DNA from: Macrotis lagotis | Taxonomy: Eukaryota; Chordata; Mammalia; Peramelemorphia; Peramelidae | Length of the DNA stretch: 64,000 nt | Assembly (NCBI RefSeq): GCF_037893015.1 | Contig: NC_133660.1 | Location: 280,737,067-280,801,066, forward strand | Direction of reading: 5' to 3' | Shown here: in pieces, positions 60,101 through 64,000 of the stretch | How the letters are laid out: every line of letters begins with the position of its first letter | How positions within the stretch are numbered: position 1 is the stretch's first letter | Position numbers and translations under genes: made by a program | Notes under the pieces: model-generated | The model's database searches: none | Seen by the model: only the letters and a program-made list of their open reading frames with translations | What the model was told of the DNA's origin: nothing

Positions 60101-62513
60101 GCTCGTGCTTTACAAGCACATTAAGAGCCTTCGTCCTCTATCAGGACAAACCAGCTGATTCAACCCACAAGGGAGGGAATTCCTCAGTGTTTATTAGGAA
60201 TTCAAATCTGGTCTCCAGAAGCCCCCTCTGCTGCCTGTTCCCCTTTCTATTCAAAAAGCCAGTTCCAGGACCAACAAAGAGAGGCTGGCAGTGGAACAGA
60301 GGCCTCTGCCCCGCAGGGGACACTGGCACACCTGACCTCACCAAGCGAGCTTTGATGATGATGCCTCAAACTCTCCTTTCTGATCCCACTACTTTGTGGT
60401 CCTCCATTATTCCTTGACCCCAGGGATGCAGCCCTAAGCCTACATTCACCAACTCAGCACCTCTGACCAAAGTCCAGGGCAGGGATGGGCTCCCAGTGTA
60501 CATCTGGGGGAACCTGGGCACCAAACCCAAAGCTTCCCCTTGTCCTCGTCCTTCTGACAAAGCTGGAGGGGAGACAATGGAAGAAGCCATCACCTAAGTG
60601 GTTTGATAAACTCCAACAGAAAGTTTTCCAGTCCCCAGCGCTTAATCTGGGAAATGCTCCTACCTTCAGCAGGGACAGAAAGCAACTTTGTGGGGCTGAG
60701 TGCCAAGGTCCTGGGGCACCCCTACCAGCACAAGAAGCCTGCCCCAGCTAAACAAATTGTGGTAAATGTATGTGACAGAACCTGGGCCTCTCTAGAGGAG
60801 ACCCTGACATATGTGTATGCAGCAGGTGGGCATGTGCACATCTAGCCAGGACTACTGAAGACTACCCTGCTCCTCCGGGGGTCAGCCCCTCCAGAGTTGC
60901 TGCAGGCCACCTTGGGCCCTTCCCTGTTGTTTAGTCTCTAACCTAAGGACACACTCACTGCCCAAATGGTCCTTCCCCAATCACCCACGGGGAGAGACTA
61001 AGGAAGACCCCCACCTTCTGCCTGTGGGACCCCAGCCAAGTTGCCTGTGACCTCTAGAGGCCCTGGAGATGAGCCCCCCCCCCCCCCTTTAGATCTCAGG
61101 GCTTAAGTATTCAAGTAGTAAGACCATCCCTGGAGTCCACCCTCTGACTCTTCCTACCACCTGAGCATCCTTTTAAACCACTGCCCTGTCCACCCACATT
61201 CTCTATAACTTCCACAGGCCACACGTGAGTCTCCTTAAGGGAAACAGGTCAGGCTAGACGTGGAATCAGAAACTGCCTCAAACATATGGCAGCTAAGAGA
61301 CACTGCTCTCAGACTCAGTTTCCTCATCTAGCTCAAAACAGCCATCTAAAGAAGAGCTCACAGCACTGAACCCTTGAAGAAGCAGCAGGAACATTTCTGA
61401 CATCTTCACTCCCCATCTGCCCAAATATCCCTGGGGCCCAACAATACCCAAACTGCCTGCTGGAGAAAATCTGTAACCAACCATGCACAGAGGTGCATGA
61501 TTTAATAGAAGATTATGAATCCATTAAATCGAACAGCTATTATGGAAATAAGGCAACGTCATGAGGCTACAAAATACATAGAAATAAACAGAAATATACA
61601 AGACTAAAAGCCATTTTGCAAAAAATGAGATGAAAAGCTTCTTCCACAGAACTGTTATTAAGAACTATAAAACTATTAATGCAACTTGTAATGCTCTCAT
61701 CAACAGAAGCAGAAATACAAATTAAAACAACCTTATGGTTTTAGCTCCTGTATATTTCAAATTGGCAAAAAGGACAAAAGATCAAAACAGTCCATTACGG
61801 AGGGCACCCAACACGCCGCTGACACAACTGCCAACTGGTTCACCTATTCTCAAAACCTCAGATTCCATTGCAAGCATATACCCCCTTCCAAGGGGTCAAT
61901 GCCACAAAGAGCATACACACCAGAATACTGACCAGAATTTCTGGGGTGGCAAAGAATGAGAACAAATAAGTCATCTGGTTAAAACCAACTTGAACGGAAG
62001 CTTACCACAAGCAAAAGGCACATTCACCATCTCATGTTTGCCAGTGTCCTGCCAAGGACCAAGAAAAATCTCATAATGCCCCTGGTAGTGATTACCCCAA
62101 ACTAACACTAAATTAAGAGGTTCTCAAGAAGAACTGAAACTAAGGACCCTAAGGAGCAACATCCACACAACTGACAGGATGCTGGGAGTGGCCCAGGCCT
62201 AAGGCAGGCCCTAAGGTTAGGGGAGGCTACTGTGGCGGGCTGCTTTGGGTGGCTGTTATTTCTCTTTTGGCTCCAAGTGGGATACACAGAGAAATGGAGG
62301 AAACTAAAAACGAAGGCTCACTGCCAGAGATGACTGTGAAAGCAAGAATGCAAGCGAGGACAGCCACCAGATCCTCCGGAAAGCAGAGAAGAGTCTTACG
62401 TTGGCCGTCTGGTCTCCAGCAAGGTCAGCAGGATCTGGATTGCACTGACAATGGCAGACTCATTTTTCTCCTTGTGAAAAATATTTGATAGAAGCTGTTC
62501 AATAATCTCTTGC
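33088..62513 (-). CDS. PPP6R3: PPP6R3 (SAPS3), protein phosphatase 6 regulatory subunit 3: 3' 17 coding exons, 5' part outside the window
   Basis: This is a regulatory (SAPS-domain) subunit of the PP6 holoenzyme. In the family it binds catalytic PPP6C and ankyrin-repeat subunits such as ANKRD28/44/52, acts in cytoplasm and nucleus, and directs PP6 to substrates. Seventeen exons with AG acceptors and GT donors join in matching phases to 633 codons plus a stop, with no frameshift or internal stop. The first nine finish the SAPS domain ([64 protein letters not shown]). The rest encode the acidic tail ([43 protein letters not shown]) ending VNGPV. The paralogues PPP6R1 and PPP6R2 are excluded because the tail from NWSANFDVP to TETAVFK matches only PPP6R3. 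The human protein is about 870 residues, so about 240 residues lie beyond 64000. GAL normally follows downstream. Family assignment is from memory of the proteins; exon borders are read from the sequence. Confidence 0.97.
34310..34625 (+). repeat. L2-like LINE fragment in a PPP6R3 intron
   Basis: atgcttcaaactcaacctgt, ccaaaatggaactggtcatc and gtcctccctgactcctcac have the L2 3'-region order. Confidence 0.55.
35052..35183 (-). CDS. PPP6R3: PPP6R3 coding exon w16, divergent tail exon
   Basis: This 132-bp exon has acceptor cctgcag and donor gtaagg. It encodes [20 protein letters not shown] then [20 protein letters not shown] and PEQ. The first dozen residues and the final SPEQR match the mammalian protein; the middle is strongly diverged from human. 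The exon borders a CpG-rich intronic patch. Confidence 0.94.
35240..35870. other. CpG-rich patch in the intron between PPP6R3 exons w15 and w16
   Basis: About 600 bp is unusually GC- and CpG-rich for this window (ggcgggccgggccggccc, gccgccggcgctc, gagagcgcgggg). It is 3' in the gene, far from the PPP6R3 promoter. It could be an orphan CpG island, an antisense or alternative promoter, or simply GC-biased intron. No first exon could be supported. Confidence 0.4.
37109..37259 (-). CDS. PPP6R3: PPP6R3 coding exon w15
   Basis: This 151-bp exon has acceptor ctgtag and donor gtaacc. It encodes [20 protein letters not shown] then [20 protein letters not shown] and AKTETAVFK. The [17 protein letters not shown] block is nearly invariant in mammalian PPP6R3. 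The donor (gtaacc) is weaker than the others in the gene. Confidence 0.97.
37600..37790 (+). mobile_element. MAR1-type SINE in a PPP6R3 intron
   Basis: ggttcaaatctggcctcaga then gctcagttcctcctctgtc, gccagagaagtatctttgcc and gaagacgactgacac follow the MAR1 order. Degraded. Confidence 0.7.
37970..38076 (-). CDS. PPP6R3: PPP6R3 coding exon w14
   Basis: This 107-bp exon has acceptor ctaaaag and donor gtaagt. It encodes [20 protein letters not shown] then [15 protein letters not shown]. The SNSPVE and LTPSA sites are proline-directed kinase-type motifs. The second half differs more from human than earlier exons do, as expected for the disordered tail. Confidence 0.96.
38105..38230 (+). repeat. 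Old interspersed repeat fragment
   Basis: tcaatcaatcacccaccact then tattaagagcctacattgtg and ctgtcctcaaggggtcacag is the head of the old unassigned family. Confidence 0.4.
39892..40045 (-). CDS. PPP6R3: PPP6R3 coding exon w13
   Basis: This 154-bp exon has acceptor ttcacag and donor gtgagt. It encodes [20 protein letters not shown] through [12 protein letters not shown] and two bases of a serine codon. This stretch identifies PPP6R3 rather than PPP6R1 or PPP6R2. Confidence 0.97.
40591..40615. repeat. 25-base poly-G homopolymer
   Basis: An uninterrupted run of 25 G lies on the plus strand (C in the PPP6R3 transcript), 107 bp beyond the donor of exon w12. A run this long is rare and is error-prone to sequence, so the exact length is uncertain. 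Confidence 0.9.
40722..40843 (-). CDS. PPP6R3: PPP6R3 coding exon w12, acidic Ser/Asp/Glu tract
   Basis: This 122-bp exon has acceptor ctttcag and donor gtgag. It encodes [20 protein letters not shown] then [20 protein letters not shown] and one base of a proline codon. The tract is very acidic with repeated S-x-x-E sites, probably disordered and phosphorylated. A 25-base poly-G run (poly-C in the transcript) lies 107 bp past its donor. Confidence 0.97.
41985..42115 (-). CDS. PPP6R3: PPP6R3 coding exon w11
   Basis: This 131-bp exon has acceptor tgtttag and donor gtgagg. It encodes [20 protein letters not shown], then [20 protein letters not shown] and RRS plus two bases. The ALFEACC..RIQ.FDD motif is conserved across the PPP6R family. 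A different minus-strand frame is also open here but has no family similarity. Confidence 0.97.
43149..43203 (-). CDS. PPP6R3: PPP6R3 coding exon w10
   Basis: This short 55-bp exon has acceptor tttgcag and donor gtgagt. It completes N and encodes [18 protein letters not shown], ending in phase 0. Both neighbours join in frame (DDIGN-VSFDRV and TNES-GNIALF). Confidence 0.95.
44240..44470 (+). mobile_element. MIR SINE in a PPP6R3 intron
   Basis: acctcatttgatccttgcac, tcattttatagaggaggaaa and cagaggctgagagttgagga follow the MIR consensus order. Confidence 0.65.
44881..44978 (-). CDS. PPP6R3: PPP6R3 coding exon w9, end of the conserved SAPS region
   Basis: This 98-bp exon has acceptor ttgccag and donor gtgagt. 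It encodes [20 protein letters not shown] and [12 protein letters not shown] plus two bases of an asparagine codon. This motif is shared by all three vertebrate PPP6R paralogues. Confidence 0.97.
45170..48332 (-). other. PPP6R3 intron between exons w8 and w9, upstream part
   Basis: No clear repeats were recognised. The only item of note is the candidate microexon at 47389-47403. A 189-codon minus-strand open frame at 45167-45736 has no family similarity and lies in intron sequence. Confidence 0.5.
47389..47403 (-). other. Candidate 15-nt in-frame microexon in the intron between PPP6R3 exons w8 and w9
   Basis: On the minus strand a pyrimidine-rich tract ending in ctctctag is followed by 15 nt, then gtgagt. 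Both flanking exons are phase 0 (SLQQ | AFSD), so inclusion would add five residues, QGLRM, with no stop. No published isoform is recalled that confirms it, so this is a prediction from splice signals and phase only. Confidence 0.25.
48333..48419 (-). CDS. PPP6R3: PPP6R3 coding exon w8
   Basis: This 87-bp, phase-0 exon (29 codons) has acceptor cacatag and donor gtgagt. It encodes [20 protein letters not shown] and then FSQDSSLQQ. The serine/acidic run SSSDDE resembles casein kinase 2-type sites; that is inference from composition. Confidence 0.96.
48420..52144 (-). other. PPP6R3 intron between exons w7 and w8
   Basis: Apart from the SINE at 50602-50743 and an old-repeat fragment next to it, nothing recognisable was seen. 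A 154-codon minus-strand frame at 48739-49203 appears spurious. Confidence 0.5.
50602..50743 (+). mobile_element. WSINE1-type SINE with perfect 14-bp target-site duplication, antisense to PPP6R3
   Basis: taaagttctgatat occurs at 50588-50601 and 50744-50757. The element is full length and lies in the 4-kb intron between exons w7 and w8. It is inserted next to a fragment of the old repeat family (gagcacctactatccacc). Confidence 0.93.
52145..52345 (+). mobile_element. MON1-type SINE in a PPP6R3 intron
   Basis: ctagtctggcctcaggcact, ctaggcaagtcacatcgcc, tgcctcagtttcctcgactg, taaaatggggacacaatgag. It ends about 110 bp from exon w7. Confidence 0.65.
52453..52538 (-). CDS. PPP6R3: PPP6R3 coding exon w7, SAPS domain
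   Basis: This 86-bp exon has acceptor ttttccag and donor gtacgt. It completes a split GAG codon (E here, D in human) and encodes [20 protein letters not shown] through NKRNTVDL, ending in phase 0. The next intron is the longest between two exons in the window, about 4 kb. Confidence 0.95.
53258..53373 (-). CDS. PPP6R3: PPP6R3 coding exon w6, SAPS domain
   Basis: This 116-bp exon runs from acceptor ctttcag to donor gtgagc. It completes Q and encodes [20 protein letters not shown] through AAVQQLIK, ending with one base of the next codon. The [16 protein letters not shown] block is a hallmark of SAPS proteins. Confidence 0.97.
54111..54175 (-). CDS. PPP6R3: PPP6R3 coding exon w5, SAPS domain
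   Basis: This short 65-bp exon has acceptor aaccag and donor gtgagt. It encodes [20 protein letters not shown] and the first two bases of the glutamine codon completed in the next exon (KKQ-AEGG). It is too short to show as a long ORF and was recognised from the family motif [14 protein letters not shown]. Confidence 0.95.
54650..55325 (+). mobile_element. L1 3' end (antisense to PPP6R3), about 680 bp
   Basis: aaagaactggaaattgaggg, gatgcccatcaactggggg, atatgaatattatggaat and gaactgatgctgaacaaagg mark the ORF2 end. The 3' UTR follows and ends aaaataaaatgtcaataaaa. An imperfect A-rich duplication (aaaaaaagaagc / aaaaaaaggaagc) flanks it. Confidence 0.85.
55346..55495 (-). CDS. PPP6R3: PPP6R3 coding exon w4, SAPS domain
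   Basis: This 150-bp, phase-0 exon has acceptor gggcag and donor gtaag. Its 50 codons start [20 protein letters not shown] and end [10 protein letters not shown]. The first residue is D where human has N. A sense-oriented L1 3' end sits immediately downstream in the intron (to about 55325), only about 20 bp from the donor. Confidence 0.97.
56480..56960 (+). repeat. Old interspersed repeat, unassigned family, in a PPP6R3 intron
   Basis: ctaccctccaggaacttaag, cccagggaacagtcaggac and tgtatggaggatggaatgg resemble the copies in the left flank. Confidence 0.4.
57272..57424 (-). CDS. PPP6R3: PPP6R3 coding exon w3, SAPS domain
   Basis: This 153-bp, phase-0 exon (51 codons) runs from acceptor cttcag to donor gtaagg. 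It encodes [20 protein letters not shown] through [11 protein letters not shown], the most conserved block of SAPS proteins ([20 protein letters not shown]). The exon frame stays open into both flanking introns, so a bare ORF scan overextends it. Confidence 0.97.
57425..59441 (-). other. PPP6R3 intron between exons w2 and w3
   Basis: No repeat, exon or RNA feature was recognised in these 2 kb. Confidence 0.5.
59442..59571 (-). CDS. PPP6R3: PPP6R3 coding exon w2, SAPS domain
   Basis: This 130-bp exon has acceptor ttttcag and donor gtaagt. One base completes the split threonine codon, then 43 whole codons follow: [20 protein letters not shown] through [11 protein letters not shown], ending in phase 0. 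Family members have a cysteine where this copy has the tyrosine of SAYSVN, a small lineage difference. Confidence 0.96.
59572..61499 (-). other. PPP6R3 intron between exons w1 and w2
   Basis: It contains a probable L1 3'-end fragment near 59900-60055 (aataaacagagataataaat, cctctcagtgggtgggggaa), a poly-C run at 61076-61087 and a MON1-like fragment near 61250-61340. Otherwise nothing was recognised. Confidence 0.4.
61500..62000 (+). mobile_element. L1 ORF2-end fragment, decayed, in a PPP6R3 intron
   Basis: gaagcagaaatacaaattaa, then atttcaaattggcaaaaagg and caactgccaactggttcacc is diverged sense L1 text. Confidence 0.5.
62400..62513 (-). CDS. PPP6R3: PPP6R3 coding exon w1 (first in window), SAPS domain
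   Basis: The acceptor is ttcctag and the donor gtaag. The exon is 114 bp: it starts with the last base of a lysine codon and ends after two bases of the codon that continues the RRPT motif. It encodes [20 protein letters not shown] through ETRRPT, part of the helical SAPS domain. The preceding exon (around DPLLATLEK in the family) was not found between 62514 and 64000, so the gene continues off the right edge. Confidence 0.96.
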
Positions 62514-63789
62514 CTAGGAAAAGAAAGTGCAGGGGAGCACTGTTAGTATTGTATTGTACCACACAAGGCAAGAAGGATGCGGGGCTGGTGCTGCCAGCAG
62601 CAGAGCTGCCGAAGCTTAGGCAGAGGCACCTGGAGCAAAACTAAGCAGAAGGAAGGGTCCCAGGAAGAAAGCGGCCACCTGCCCTGGAGGAGGGCGGGCT
62701 GCCCAGGCTTCTGGCATCAGGGCGCCACGCCCTGATGGGCAGGCAAAGAGTGGCTCAGAGCCAATGGGTGAGAGAAGGAGAAGAGGCTGCTGCAGCTTTT
62801 GTACAAAAAAATGTCTTTCTTTTAGCCAATGAATCTCTACCGCTTTTCAGCAACAGCTAAGCATGAAGTTAGGACTGGATGTATCTTAAGCATCAATAAC
62901 CTGGAAAAGGCTCCAGTCTTTGATTTCTCACTGTTCTGTCCTCGGGTGGGAAAAAAAAAAAAATCAACGTGTTTTTTTTTTGCTCACCAAAATCATGTAA
63001 AAAGGGCTACTCTATTTTCACAATTGCCTCATTTTACTGGGAACCAAAAGGCCCCTCTCCTGTACATGACGGCCTTCTCTAAGTTTTCTAGCATTCCACA
63101 AAGGCTTGCCCCATCTGAGAGGGTGTGTGTTCAAATCCTGCCTCTGTAAAATAGGGACAATACCCACAGTCCCAGCTCCCAGGGTCACTGTGTGTGGGGG
63201 GAGCACCTGGATGTTTGAAGTAGGAATTGCCTTGCCTTTTCTCTTGGCAGGCACCTGATCAGAGACCCCAGAAGATCCAGGCCTTGCTTCCCCCACACCC
63301 CTCACCCTTAGTGGGGGCCTGGTGTGTCCTTTCCTGACTTTCCCTCACCAACACCTGCTGTTTTGGGTCTCCTGGAACCACACTTCACCTGATCTATGCT
63401 TAATACAGCCTCCTTCTATCCTAGGAGTGGTTCTCCCCCACTTTAAGACACAAAGATGAATTCTTGGGTCATTCTGCCAGGTCATTCTCCCCACAATGGT
63501 CTGGTCCCCTGTCCCCAGACTATGCACATGTCCAGGGCAGAAGATGAATTCTGCTAGAGGACATTCAGCGATCTTTTACCTGGCTTACTTCTCAAAAACC
63601 TAATGGTCAGTTCCCAAAAAGTGGCCAATGGTGACCACAGAAGGTCTGTTTCACTACAGTTATGTACCTTACTAGTCTCAGCACTCCATACCCTACATTC
63701 TGTCTTAGAGATCTGGAGCAGAACGGGTTCTGACAGGGTTCCTAGACTGTTCTATCAAGGAATGTCACTGACAAACTTCCCTCAAATTT
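62514..63789 (-). other. PPP6R3 intron, no further exon found
   Basis: The family exon that should precede w1 is absent, so the intron runs beyond the window. A degraded tRNA-SINE fragment (tgtgttcaaatcctgcctct) lies near 63120-63190. Confidence 0.6.
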
Positions 63790-63955
63790 TTTTTTTTATT
63801 TTTTTAATTTGCTGGGGGTTTTGCAAGGCAGTGAGGTTAAGTGACTTGCCCAAGGTCATCCAGCTGGGCAATTATTAAGTGTCTGAGGCTGGATTTGAAC
63901 TCAGGTCCTCCTGACTCCAGAATCGGTGATCTGTCCACTGAGTTACCTAGCTGCT
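63790..63955 (-). mobile_element. WSINE1-type SINE, same strand as PPP6R3
   Basis: It runs from a T-rich tail through gttttgcaaggcagtgaggt, ccaaggtcatccagctggg and gaactcaggtcctcctgact to gttacctagctgc. It is full length. Confidence 0.92.
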
Positions 63956-64000
63956 TCTTTTCCTTCGATTTTTAGCTAGAGACTATGGTTTGAGATGGTT

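Noticed and set aside
1-64000. CRISPR arrays, operons, toxin-antitoxin, prophage or endogenous retroviral genes
   Set aside because: Repeats here are SINE/LINE/DNA-transposon copies and microsatellites without regular spacers. No gag, pol or env-like frame of retroviral type was recognised; the only reverse transcriptase text is RTE and L1.

Overview
The window is vertebrate nuclear DNA, almost certainly from a marsupial. The strongest evidence is about eleven copies of one tRNA-derived SINE: a GGC(G/A)GCTAGGTGGC head, a GTTCAAATCC B box and a CCTTGCAAAA tail. I recognise it as the marsupial-specific WSINE1-type family. MAR1-type SINEs, marsupial L1 3' ends, a BovB-type RTE LINE, CR1/L3 and L2 fragments and MIRs accompany it. 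The species cannot be fixed from sequence alone; an Australian marsupial is a reasonable guess.

Right half (about 31-64 kb, minus strand): the 3' part of PPP6R3 (SAPS3), a regulatory subunit of protein phosphatase 6. I could place 17 consecutive coding exons, each with AG/GT borders and matching phases. They run from the lysine codon junction at 62513 to the TGA at 33088-33090 and give 633 residues that read without a break. The 5' exons lie beyond 64000. The 3' UTR continues to about 31 kb, with AATAAA signals (minus strand) at 31633-31638 and 30988-30993. The exons code first for the C-terminal half of the helical SAPS domain and then for the acidic, low-complexity tail ending in VNGPV.

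Left half (1 to about 31 kb): no gene could be supported. This is the flank downstream of PPP6R3, where GAL (galanin) follows in other mammals, but no GAL exon was found. It is a mosaic of nested transposable elements. Those with readable history include SINEs with perfect target-site duplications, a 640-bp chimeric insertion between 17-bp duplications, a pogo/Tigger-type DNA transposon with terminal inverted repeats whose transposase frame has lost its catalytic core, a minus-strand BovB LINE, a short L1-like insertion with 13-bp duplications, and antisense L1 3' ends. Between the repeats are a few AT-rich, non-repetitive stretches with homeodomain-type cores (about 4.75-4.99, 6.4-6.9, 9.05-9.55 and 19.43-19.72 kb) that look like conserved non-coding DNA.

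No CRISPR, operon, prophage or other bacterial-type system is present. The observations most worth following are the candidate 15-nt microexon in PPP6R3, the core-deleted pogo element with a collinear frame, the chimeric retro-insertion, the CpG-rich patch near the 3' end of PPP6R3, and the candidate enhancers in the PPP6R3-GAL interval.
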